From Oryzias latipes (taxonomy: Eukaryota > Chordata > Actinopteri > Beloniformes > Adrianichthyidae), in contig NC_019868.2 in the NCBI RefSeq assembly GCF_002234675.1, positions 20,740,743-20,804,742 on the forward strand: a stretch of 64,000 nucleotides of DNA. The letters run 5' to 3'. Every line of letters starts with the position of its first letter. Positions within the stretch are counted from its first letter, which is position 1. Under the pieces are notes generated by a model. The model worked only from the letters and a program-made list of their open reading frames with translations, was not told the origin of the DNA and did no database searches. This document shows positions 1 to 11,335 of the stretch, in pieces. Position numbers and translations under genes: made by a program.

Positions 1-36
1 ACACGTTAGTTTCAATGTGCTATAAATAGCATTTTT

Positions 37-125
37 TTTATTTAACCTTTATTTAACCAGGAAAGTCCCATTGAAATTAAAAACCTCTTTTCCAAGGGAG
101 TTATGGCCAAGACGCAGCACATTTC
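37..125. repeat. Dispersed teleost-type repeat fragment
   Basis: The stretch reading ttatttaaccaggaaagtcc, followed by a run about 'cttttccaagggag', resembles a very common dispersed fish repeat that I recognise by eye. No coding capacity or ends were found. Class unknown. The recognition is from memory of fish sequence, not from a search. Confidence 0.4.
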
Positions 126-2212
126 TATATAAAAAATACATTAAAACAAACATTATTAAAACCACATACATCATAAAAAGCAGTTGCACATTATTGTTTC
201 AGTCACTGATGCTTTGAGCTTGTTCTTAAAAACATTTAAAGATACCAGTTAAGTCAGTTTCCAGTCTTTCTGCAGCGTATTCCAGGCAAAGTCACTGTTG
301 TGCAGTTTAATGTAATTAATTAATCGCCAACATGCATTTTTGTGATTGCCCCCCCCCCTTTTTTTTCCTTTTTTTTTGTCACTTTGCTAATTTGGTACAT
401 TTCTGATAATTTAAAATATTACAAATTTGTTTTATAACCTTTTTTTTGTTTAAAGGAACGTCCATGCCAAAGCAATGAGTTTACATGTGCTACAAAATGA
501 TCATGGCTTTTTCTACAGCTTCATGTAAAGGCCATGCCTACAACATTGATTGCAGGTACTTGTTGTTATTGACTAGAGTCAGAAGATTTACTGCCCTTGT
601 CAATGGATTGGCATCCTAACAGAAAAATCAAGATTTCATCATTTCCATCAATAACATCAAATAAAATCTAACAGTGTTTGGCCGTCAGCACCTAACTGTC
701 AAGATTTTTTTAAGTCTTGTTGAGATCATTTCATATGGATTAGTCTGACAGGATTAAAAATAAAATAAAATGTTTGTCCATCAAATATGATAAGGCCAGG
801 TGATTGCATTTGTTTTATGTTTTTTTGTCTTTTTTCCTGTGCAGTCAACAGGTTTTTACTAAAATCAATAATTAATCCCATACAAAAAAATAATTTAGAC
901 TGGATAATTTATTTTGCCACATTTAAAATCAACATGAATCAAGCTCAAACTGTGTGCAAAAAATGAAAAACTATGACTGAAACATGGCATCAAACCCCAA
1001 AATCTGGGATTCTCAACCCTTGTCCTTAAGATCTACCACTCTGCCTGTTTTTCAGCACTCCCTGCTCTGCTTGCAGCTGATTACCTGCATCAGGTGTGTT
1101 CAGTTATTCACAATGTGGCATAAATATGTTTTTGTGGAACACTATTTAAAAATTTATTTTTAAAAATGGTTGTGCTTGTGACATAACAGTACATGTGTGG
1201 TCCAGATTAATCTGTGATTTTTTTTCAAGGCTGTGTCACTGTGCATTAAAGTCATTAGTGTCATAATGACCTTTAATGACCCTCATCCTGCAAGCTAGAC
1301 CCATCTTTCTCAGGGTCAAGATAACACACAGGGTCATCATTGGTAGAGCAGATGAGGTCCATTTTTCCCCATTACAGAGCAAAGATAGCCTTTTATTGGC
1401 GGCTAAATAATATCCTCAAAGGTAGTGAGACGTTTTTGACCTGCAGAGCTGGGGTCAAGGATCCTGCTCATGCAAGCTGGTTTCCCAGTCTGTGGCCTGA
1501 TGTACTATAAGGATAAAAGTGTAACTGACAGTCAAGCAAAATACAAAAGCAAAAAAAACTAAGACAGTCATTTATTACCACTTTAAGATGAACAATTTCA
1601 TGATTCTCCTTCATCTGAACTTTAGTAAACATTTACAAAATATAATAGAACAATAATAATATAGAACATCCTTTTTACAAGGCTCTAACAGAGCAGACTA
1701 AATTTCAAACAGTCAATTTGTTAAACCATATCACACCATCTTGTTTTTGTTTTTCTGAAGGTATTTCAGACATGAACTTGTGTTTGGAGCCACTATCTTT
1801 CTGGTAGATGCACCCCCTGACTAATGAGGCACATACCAGTGGGTATCGTGTGGCATCAAAAATGTGTGGTGGTACATTCTTTGTTTTGGATGCTTCTCCA
1901 CTGTGGAACACTTTCACGTTCTCCTGTTTTATGAAACTGAAAATTGTATTATTTTGTAGCTTCTTTATTTGTTAAGGACTGCACATTTCTACCGACTGAA
2001 ACTTATTTTTAGACCAAAACAAAAATATTTCTTAATGAAACTTGAAGAAAATTGGGGCTCTTAAAACCTTTGACATGAAGAATATACGTTTGAAAAATTA
2101 AACCATTTGAAAAATATATATAATAATGGGTAGTAAAGAAATGTCAATTTAAGCATTCCAAAAAGTTAATTGTGTGTGGATATATCAGTGCTACCAAAGA
2201 GCTGTGACAGCT
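126..2212. other. Gene-free flank, left edge
   Basis: No exon-like reading frame with plausible splice borders was found. The DNA is AT-rich with short poly-T and poly-A runs. Around 1008-1105 there is a second dispersed fish-type fragment, with a 'cctgctctgcttgcagctga' core followed by 'ttacctgcatcaggtgtgtt'. In human the next gene on this side is HTR4; none of its exons is recognisable here. Confidence 0.5.
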
Positions 2213-2216
2213 TTAA

Positions 2217-2421
2217 CCCTTGTGCTTTTATTGTATGACCCCATCCTTGCATTGACGTGTACTCCCTACCATGACAAAGGTGGATAAAGGTGGAAAGATT
2301 TCATGTAATCATGGACACCAGTGAAGATCAGAAATCATTGAAGAAAAAAGGTTCAGAGCACTGTCTAGTGGGTCTAGATGACCCAACTCCCAATGTTAAA
2401 GTGCCTAGGATAGCACAAGGG
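2217..2421 (+). mobile_element. piggyBac-like MITE, copy P1
   Basis: A 205-bp non-autonomous element starting CCCTTGTGCT and ending GATAGCACAAGGG, so the termini are inverted repeats. TTAA lies just left (2213-2216); the right flank is TTGG, a decayed TTAA. It is the same length as the copy at 32181-32385 and collinear with it. TTAA target sites and CCC-starting ends are the hallmark of piggyBac elements. There is no transposase reading frame. A family-A element fragment abuts it directly on the right. Confidence 0.75.
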
Positions 2422-2423
2422 TT

Positions 2424-2835
2424 GGAAGACAAAAAGTTTTTGTGGTTTTAACGTATTCTTGTGTAATTGCTTCTGATGATGGAGGCACATAAAGAAAAGC
2501 TAAAAATTGCATTTCTGGGTATTTCTTTACTAAAATCTTTGGAAATCTAAAGCAGAGGAAAAAAATGGCATTTGAAAAGGAGCGTTTTTGTGACGTAGAA
2601 AATACACCAGGTGGACCACAAGCTTCTTGTTCCGCTCCATTCTGATGCATCCACTTGCAGATCAATATATCCATGAGCGTCTATTTTTTCCTCATCTGAG
2701 CTGGCATCTGGCTCAAAGCTGTACAGCTGGATGATTCCGATGTTGCTCTCCATCATCGTTTTACCGCTAATGTTATGTTGGGGGAGTGAGGGGAAGTAAG
2801 CTAGCAGGAGAGAGTGTAAACGGAGAGCTTTCAGC
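2424..2835 (-). mobile_element. Family-A MITE-like element, copy A1 (partial)
   Basis: Minus-strand copy of a repeat family found eight times in the window (others begin at 8540, 22484, 42385, 46875, 56105, 58707 and 60685). The outer end with the 'TTAAAGTCCCACTCC' terminus is missing. On the minus strand about 2756-2650 keeps an open frame reading MMESNIGII, then YSFEPDASSDEE, ending LQVDASEW. The conserved methionine, FEP, acidic SDEE and final W are shared with other copies. This looks like a captured coding exon, discussed in the findings. Confidence 0.7.
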
Positions 2836-5800
2836 TATGAAAAAGATGAATTTACTTTGATAAATGCAATCAATTGCTTGTCAGTTCTGGTATAACCATG
2901 CTTTTTTTTAGTGTCTAAAACATTTTGTGCACTAATTTATGCAAAACGTCATGACCCCAATAACCAAAACTGAAAGTCATGTCAGTCTGGATTGTATCTA
3001 AAACACAGAAAATGAATTGTGAATTGTTCATAATTGAATAGTCCTGATTTGTTTGTATGATTGGGATCAGGATCATTTTCCTGCATGGTGTTTTAATCTT
3101 AGCCACACTTTTGACAGCTGGTCTCGTAATTGGCAAGTGTCTTGAAGTGTAAATAACAATTACTTGTGAATAATCTGCCTTACTCCACACTTGTAGACCG
3201 ATAGTTGCTCAAAAATGGCCACTAAAGATTGTTGAAGGTGGGATTTAGCTCTCACATGTACTTCATTATTTAGTTATTTATTTAATGGGATCAGCATTTA
3301 CTTTCTCTAACCGATTGATTTGAGTGAAACTGTGCTTAAGTTCGGACAGGAGGCTCTAAGTTCCATAGTTTTCTCTGGCAGTTCCAGATTCCTCACAGGG
3401 TTCAAAGGCATGCAGGTTGGGTTTATTGCCTTGCCTGGGGGTCTGAATGTGAACTTTTATGATTCAGTGTCTTAGGAATCCAGAACCCAGCAGCTCTAAA
3501 CGTTCATTGTTGACTAAAGATTGGGGATTTGAGTTTCAGAGGTTAAACTTAAATTTAGTATTTATAAGTACTAACCTCTAAAAAAATGTGTTAAGAAATG
3601 TACAAGCAGAAAAAATTATTGCCATATTTGAATAGCATTGCATCCCATTTTTATGCCCCATATCAATGAACAAAAACACATTACTATTTTTTAATTATTT
3701 TTAAAAAGGCATTGTATGGTTCTAGGAATAAAGCAACCAAAGACACTTCTTGTAGTCAAAATTTATTTTAAATCTACAAATTTAAAAAAACAAATACACT
3801 GATTTTTCTGATGAACACAGAGAGATCATTGTTCATTTCACCAAACGCAATCGAAAGTCATAAGATCAAACACAATCAGGACATAAATATGAGAATGTGA
3901 CATTTTGCCTCCAGTTTCTGGTCGTCTCAGTTTAAGGAAGACTCCGGTGTTTTCAGCACCGCAGGTTTTAGCCTGTTGGTAAGGTCATCACGAATGTTGC
4001 AGAAAGATAAGCATCACACTGCTGCCTTGCTGATATGCTGGTTTCAAATTCCATATAGTGTTAAAAAAGAAAAAAAGCCCATGTATCTGTGGTCAAGCTA
4101 AAACTGCAGCTTGTCAGCACAATGTTGTATGTCAGTCAAATAATCCCACAATATTAAATTAACAAAACACTTTTCATTGTATACATACTTATATACAGAA
4201 TTCAGAAAATACTGCATTTTTTAAACATATTGAGCTGAAAAGCTTTAGCTTTTTTTAATTCACGGATATTTAAGAGAAGATATTATGTGAGCTGAATGTG
4301 ACATACAACTAACGGTTGTGATCCAAATTGGAAATAAATATAAATCTGCACTCCCGAAGGTAGAGAAATCTTTGATAAATGCAAACTGTGAAACCCTTAC
4401 AAAACAATTGCTTTCTTATGGCTATAAGAACTGTTTCTTATGTTTGTTGGCCTTTTCCTCACAACTCTTCACATTTTAGAAATACCTACAACTTACTTTG
4501 CTAGCTACTAAACTCCTCACAGCAATAGCAATTTTGAAGGCTTTGTCAAAATTATTTTTTTAATAAAAACCTATATGATGAATAATTAAAAAAAATCATA
4601 GCCATTGCTATGCAGAAAAGCAGAGAATTGTACACGGGTTGATTTTGGACAACAGTCTGGTACAGATTAACCTCTGATAAAAGGGAAATTGGTCAAGAGA
4701 GGAAAAAAAATACAACTTGTGTTTTTATTGCTGCAATAAATTGTTTAATCATGATGCTGTGCTGTTAGGGTTTGATTCAGCAAAATAATAAATGTATATA
4801 TTTCTGTCTCTTTCCTGCCTTAGAATAACATCTTATTTGAAATTGCTGACTTGTTTTGCTGAAATTCAGTTTGTCGAAATTTCTAACTTTGTTTTCCTGT
4901 TTCAAATAAACCAAATTTCTTATTTAATAATTAAAACATTTCTTTTTTTGGCATAGATTAATTTGAATCTAACCAACCCCACATAATTACTTTCTCACAA
5001 ACTGCAAAGGACAAGTCTCTGATGTTTCAAAAAATGTTGCAGGCGTTCTGATGCATTTAATCAAAGTTCAGTGAAAGCTGAACCTTATTGAAAAAACATA
5101 TATATTTATGATTTTAAAAAAAATGACCCTTGTGTGTAAAGATCTGCTGATACTGATGCATCTTTAGAATAAATGGAAGAAAAACTAACCACAGTCTATT
5201 GAAACTGAGAAAGAGAAGCGACCAGTTATCCTCAGTGCTCTGAAGTTACTCTTAAGAAGTCCATTTTTTTTATAAATGTTTCGAAAAGTTTAGTTTAGGT
5301 AGATGTAATTGAGTAAATATAACTAGTCAGAAAAGAAAAATCTGTTTTTTTGTGGCTTGTTTTTGTATCTCATTCTTATTTAGAGATGTGTGTGAGGTGA
5401 TCAAAAAAATAATTAACATGAAATTTAGCTGTTAAGAAAATGGCTGATGGAAAAAAACTTTTATATTATTGACATTTTCTCTTTTTTATTATTAAACTCG
5501 TTTTCAGAAAATCTCTTCTCAATATTAAACCAAAAACATAAAAAAATAAAAAAAACCTTTTCAGTTTGATTTTGAGAATTTTTTTTAGTTCTTTTCTGCT
5601 CCTTGATTTTATTTTTGTATAATTCCATACTCCAACTAGTTGTAATAAATGCTCACAGACAAAAAACAAAGTAAAACAATACTATGTTGGCTAAAATTTA
5701 AAAATGTTAGTTTTTGGGTCATTTTCTTATTTTGGCATGAGACTGTCAATGTGTCCATGTAAGGCATGGCTTTGAAGGACAGAAACAGATGTTTCATCCA

Positions 5801-8539
5801 ATGTTTTTTCACATATTTCTGCCACATTGTGACTTTAAGAAACAAACCAGTAGTTCTGATCACTCACCGCTGACAGGAAAAAGGTCAAATGGTACTTTGA
5901 AAAGAAATTCATCACTCCTACACTGCTTTGAATGTGGCTCAGAACACCCAGGGAGCTGTTTGAAGGATGAGGCTGCTTTCTTAAGTGGAAAAAAAAAGAT
6001 TTCTGCCTGCAGTCTGTTTATTTGAACAATAATCTGCAGATATGAAGGGACCAAAGGGCTGGAATTTTCTGGATCCAAACAATTTCTAGTTATTCAGCTA
6101 TGCAGATCTGTGAATTCTTGCAGAAAAAGGCGCTGTGTGACACATTTGTTAAGCAAAACAATGGATCTGCTTAAATCACGACAGTTGTAAATTGACTATT
6201 TTTAATGGGAGGTATCTCAGAATCAAATATTTAACGAAAAAAATCTGGAAGAAAGAAATTAATTAAGGCAAGGGATGATAAAGTAATTATTTATTTAAAG
6301 AATACCAAAATGCAATAACAACTATGGTAGTCTGAGCAGCTCAAGAGCTCATCCCCAATCATTGCCTTTCAGTCTTTTATGGGAGGAAATGCTGCCTGTT
6401 CATTTATTCATATGTTTATTTAAAAGCAATTTTAGAATTAGGCAAGAACAGAGGATTTAGGTTTTCAATTTCCTTTTTCTTTTCTAAAATGAGTGGTTTA
6501 GAATTTGTTTCTCTCATGTTTTCTGACTGCTGCACACTAATTAAATCCATACAAAGACAGCGCAGCAGCTTTTTGCTTCCACCTTTTAAGACAGCCATTC
6601 ATAATTTTCCAACTACCCACTCCAATCTATTAACTCTGCGGTTCTACCAGCAAACAGAACTGACTTCAAATGCTGAAAGTGGCTTAAATAAATTGGTCAC
6701 AAGGTCTTCCCTGACATACAGCTTCTAACTCTGACAAACAAGTGTCTTGCTTTGCTTTTTCACTGTGCATTCAGACCAATAAATCAGATAAGAGTTTGAC
6801 TCCTGCAAGAGTCTGTTTTCCTCAGTTGGGAATACATTTCAACAGCTTCTTTCACAGCTGTTCCATTTTTTAAATTCCTTCTAAATTTTTGTCAGCTTTA
6901 GCACACAATTATATTCATAGTTCAGAGTGTATATTTAGATATAGGCTGGAAAAGTAACTGGCAGTCCTTCAGCTTCAGCTTTTGACACTGCTTCCTTGAC
7001 AGTAGCTTGATGTTAGTTTCACCTGGCTCAGCAGGTAGAAATCATCACAGCAATTTCATCTGAAAAAGTGTCTGACATGGTTCCTGACTACATGTCTCGC
7101 ACTGCCTGAGTTGCCCTGATTGTATCAGTCAATTCCACATCCATGACCGAGGGTAAATTTTCCTGACCTGACATGCGTTGATCTCTGAAACGGTCCGTGG
7201 TATAACAAAAAGAACCTGCCTGCACACGCAGGTTTAGACATAAAGAGTTATCTTCTCTGCGAAGTCTCTTGAGACAAAGCCTTTTAGGAGGGACGATAGT
7301 TCTGAATTTCTACTCAAAAAAAAGGACATTTGAAGTTTTAAATAACTTAGCAGTTAGGAGAACCTGCTGCACCTACACTACGAACAACTATCCTCTAGCT
7401 TCTGCTTTCAGCAAAGAAGGAGATCCCAATGGAATATTGAGCAATTTCCAGTTAACTGGCTCTGCTTCTTTGCTTAGATTCTTTGCTCTGCCAACCAAAA
7501 CAAAACAAAAACAGGATGAGCAGTGTTTTCTACCCACCCGTTGGGCAAGAACTTTAATGATATTCACAGAAACTCTACTGTCGTGTATGAGAAGAAAACA
7601 AAGTGCGGCGCACTCACATTTACTAGCTGTAACACAGAGGCATGTGTTTATATGTGCAGAACATGTCAGTATTCTATAATGTTTGCGTCGCACAGGTCTG
7701 ACCCCTTTGGGAATGTTGTTATTTATCTTTGGAGCTCTATCTGCTCGCCACAGGCCAGAAGTTGTTGAATGGAGCAGTAAAGTGTTTTTACAACCCTTTC
7801 CTCTGTCTGAACTCTTTAGACAAAACTGAGTGCCTCGCACTAATTCAGCAGCGTCTTAACCTATATATGGTCTGTTCCATTTAAAATGGGCTAAACAGAT
7901 TTTGTCCTACTGCTGTAGTTTTTTTTTTTTTTTTTTTTTTTTTTTTGTGAACTGTGCGAAGCAGCAGCCTGGATACTTTCCACAAGCAACAAGGGTATAC
8001 TTTCCCACTATTTCTGCGCTCAATCGAAAACAGCTTTGATTTTTTTCTTTCTTTTTTTTTTATGATGGCCAAAGACTTGTTTGTTGTTGCTGGGAATTCA
8101 CCCACATTTCCCCAAGGGTGTCTACCATGAAACCAATTAAATGTCTGCGCTCTAGATCAATTCATTTTCATTGTTCTATTGAATTAGATAAGGGCATGAT
8201 TTACAAGGTAAATAATTCCTGACGTGGGAGCATGATAAAAGGTATTGGAAACTAATCAATCACACATTTAAGACAGTATTATTTTTATTTGGTTTTTAAA
8301 TAAAATTAAAATGTTAAAAGTTCAACCAACTTTCTTTTTTCCTGTTAAATTTTGACTTATAGTCACAATTGTATTACTAACATCTTATATATTTTATTTT
8401 TATCTGCCTTTAAAACGTTTTAAAAAAGAAAAAGAAAGCAACAACTTATTAAGCCTGGTTTCTGAGTATGTCTTGGCACAGATGCGAAAGAGGAAAGTAT
8501 TTTAATGCCCAGATGACGCCAGTGTCAGATTTTTAAGCG
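2836..8539. other. Gene-free intergenic DNA
   Basis: I see no exon, tRNA or structured RNA that I can support. The sequence is AT-rich with scattered homopolymers. 6900-7840 has more balanced composition and carries two long overlapping frames (7269-7679 on plus, 7388-7840 on minus). Neither has a recognisable domain or flanking splice signals. The segment could hold a non-coding regulatory element, but nothing in it identifies one. Confidence 0.5.
7919..7946. repeat. Poly-T tract
   Basis: An uninterrupted run of about 28 T. It could be the poly-A tail of an old minus-strand retrotransposition, but no retroelement body was recognised next to it. Confidence 0.9.
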
Positions 8540-9129
8540 TTAAAGTTCCACTCCAATCATCTAATTTCAAAGCCTTCCCAGTGGTCTATTTAACAGGATT
8601 TCAGAGTTTTATCCAAAATGAAAAATATATATATATTTTTCTATTAAATGACTGAAGAGTAGAAGGAGTTATTCAGAAATTCATCTCTGAGCTGTTGCCA
8701 GGATTTTTGGCACAGAGTAATTCCCATCATCCCTTTGTTTACACTTTCTCCCACTAGCTTGCAGCCCCTCAAAACCCCTGCCTAACATGCGGGTGCAACA
8801 AAATTGTCAGGCAATATTGGAGCTATCCAGCCACAAATTTTTTTGCCTGTTCAGATGAGGAAGACAAAGACGTACATGAATCTGGTCGTCTACAAGTGGA
8901 TGCATTAGAACGTAGCGCAGCAGGGAGCTCGTGGCCCGCCCAGCACTTTTTCTACATTGGATCTTTTTCAACTTGTTTTTCCATCTGCTGCTGATTCATA
9001 TTAATTTGAATAAAGAAATACTCAGAAACTGAATTTTGAGTGAATTTTCTTAATGCACGTCCTCCATCATCAGAAAAATGCCGCAAGAACATGTTAAAAA
9101 CACCATTTTCATTGTAGTGGGTCTCTAAA
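8540..9129 (+). mobile_element. Family-A MITE-like element, copy A2 (near full length)
   Basis: The most complete copy, about 590 bp. It starts TTAAAGTTCCACTCCAATC and ends GTAGTGGGTCTCTAAAT. The termini form imperfect inverted repeats, matching the TTAAAG..CTTTAA ends of other copies. The core (about 8805-8925) has the captured exon-like block with SGNIGAIQP and DEEDKDVHE in shifted frames, so its frame is broken. The last 130 bp, with 'CCTCCATCATCAGAAAAATG', is the best conserved part between copies. Confidence 0.75.
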
Positions 9130-10423
9130 TCATTCTGGTATGACCTCCTTTGGTTTAATTTTTTTCTTCATGACGTTTCTTGTCTCAGTGTCATCCTGAA
9201 ATTTTTCTATTTCCCACAGGAGGCCCGTCACCCTGAAGACAGAAATGATAGGAAGTGTTGGAGTGTGTTACCTCACTAGATCAACATTGCAGCATTTCAG
9301 GCACAAGAGGACCCGGGGAAAAGTGGGATGAACTTATTTCAGCAATGTGGAGGTGTGCAGCCTGCATCTGGGGCAGTTAAAAGGTTAACCACATGTGAAC
9401 TGCCCCTGCTTGGGAGTGACAGGATACAGGAAAACAGATGTCACATTCTGAGGAAGTCAGTTGCGATTTTTAAAACATGCAGATTCACACTTTCCAAAGC
9501 AAAACGATGAACAGATGTTACTTTTCGTTGATAATTACATTTGCTTATTGCATTTATAAACCAAATATAATCAAATTTAGTGCAATAAAGCTTTATTCTC
9601 TGAAGCTGAGATCTTCAGACATTTTTGACTCCTGTACAAATATTATAAATACAGTTTCCTGTGTTTAAAAAGTGCATTTTTCTACTATCTTCACAATACT
9701 ACTGCAGGATGGAAAACCAAGCTCTGAAAGTTGTCTAAAAGCACAGATAACACAAGTCTTATCTGTGGTGAAGCTCCACATGATGGGTTTGACATGTGTG
9801 TCGTGGTGTAGATAAAAGCTATGTGGGTCACTAAAATTCAAGTGAGCAGAATCGGCCTAGAAAACCAAAATGCTCGGCGTTCTGTCAGGACAGTATCTGA
9901 ATTTTCATCTCATGTGGGGTTTAAATGGAAAAGATTCTTCTATGGTGCGCCTGTGCTGCTAATGAGGTGTGCAGCAGAACAACATGCGCACAAACGCTGA
10001 ATTTTCTTAGTCGGGAGCGGAAACCTGCAAGGCTGCAAGCAACAGAATTAGAAAGGATAACATGAGGCGGTGTATCGCAATTTGAGCGATTTTATTTCAA
10101 ATTAAATCATTAAATAACATTTGTAACTTTCTTGTGAATGGTCGGCATTGAGATTTGAGCACTCAAATATAGCGACAGCAATTTCTCATGCGTCATCAGT
10201 CATAAGGAGCTCTGTGAGGGCTTATTGTTGAGCACATGGATGAGGCCCTCGGCTTCTGGTGTCTCTGCATGCACTGAAGGCACTCTGAAAACCACCATCT
10301 ATTTGCCATTTGAGATCAGCAACGATCTCCCTTCAGAAACTAAGCTTGTCTGCAAGCTCAGTTGCAAATAAAGAAATAAAAAAAATGCTTTTGCTCTATT
10401 ATGATGACACGTCAGAGAACTGT
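9130..10423. other. Gene-free intergenic DNA
   Basis: No gene or recognisable repeat that I can support. Short open frames at 9328-9668 have no domain and no splice context. Confidence 0.5.
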
Positions 10424-10530
10424 CTATGAAGACTCTCATTCATCCAGGTTGATTCCATCATAGTAGTAGGTTTAGGGGCTGTCATCTGGACTTGGCTAAG
10501 TCCAGATGACAGCCCCTAAACCTACTACTT
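10424..10530. repeat. Palindromic repeat C1 with perfect 32-bp hairpin
   Basis: Begins 'CTATGAAGACTCTCATTCAT', as does the repeat at 31833. Positions 10462-10493 and 10498-10529 are perfect reverse complements (32 of 32 pairs) around a GGCT loop. Compared with the longer copy C2, the middle has been lost, so the two arms lie back to back. It is probably a foldback or MITE derivative. Transcribed RNA would form one uninterrupted hairpin. Confidence 0.85.
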
Positions 10531-10755
10531 TGATTTCAGAGAAATAGCTACATCAAGCTTTCTTCTTACTGTGGAAAAGTCTAGACTAGTCATTACACTA
10601 CTTAAAAAAAAAATGCTGCTAGACTCGTTTCCTAACAGGAGACTCCCAAAAAAAAACGGTATGTTTGTCTGTTAACGTTTGAGTCTTGAATGAATGTAGT
10701 TGGTGCCTAGTGTTGGTGACTAAACTTTTAAACTTGTTAGTCTTTTTTTCATGCT

Positions 10756-11335
10756 TGTTACGTCCCTCTTCAGGAAGGAGGGAGAAAATAGGTACCATAA
10801 AGAAAAAAATAATAAACGTGCAAGGTTAAAGTTGGCCACACAGCCGTTTATTCGGGTGACACATCATAAAAACCAAAGAAACTAACAAACAAAACACCAA
10901 AGACGTAATAAGCGATGAAATGACTTAAACTTTTAGGCTGTAAAGCAAGTAAACGTTTACAGAAATGCAGTCTCCAAAACTCAAAATGCAATCAAAGACC
11001 ACTAGGTTAAATTTGACAAAAGGACAAAGCCAGAATAAAACTAAGAGGGTAATCAGAGGCTTTCACTGGCTAAGGCCAAGCAGACAACAGGGGCAGGCTG
11101 AAGAAAAAAATCCTCTCATGATTTCAGCTGCCACTGGAGCAGGGGGTTATTGGGAGCTTTTAAAGCTTCCCTCCCAGCCAGGCGATTGGTGAAGAATGGC
11201 AGCCTCAATAAGCTCTGCAGGAGGGTGGAGTCAGCAGCTGTGCAGAAGCTGGCTGGACCCCTGCAGGAGATAAAACTCAAGCCCATGGACACATACACAC
11301 TCAAAACATGCAGGCAAGACCAGGGGGCCTTACCA
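10756..11335 (-). mobile_element. Probable solo LTR, Ty3/gypsy-like
   Basis: Read on the minus strand, the 580-bp unit starts TGGTAAGG and ends GGGACGTAACA, the TG...CA pattern of LTRs. Within it lie a GC-richer promoter-like half and an AATAAA polyadenylation signal (plus TTTATT at 10848-10853) about 90 bp before the end. A CATGC direct repeat at 10750-10754 and 11334-11338 overlaps the ends and may be the target duplication. That would shift the borders by one or two bases. No gag or pol sequence and no second LTR is nearby, so it is best read as solo. Assignment to Ty3/gypsy is by resemblance only. Confidence 0.5.

Noticed and set aside
7269..7840. Two long overlapping frames on opposite strands (136 and 150 codons)
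   Set aside because: No recognisable domain, no conserved start or splice context, and each mirrors the other. Likely chance openness in a less AT-rich patch.
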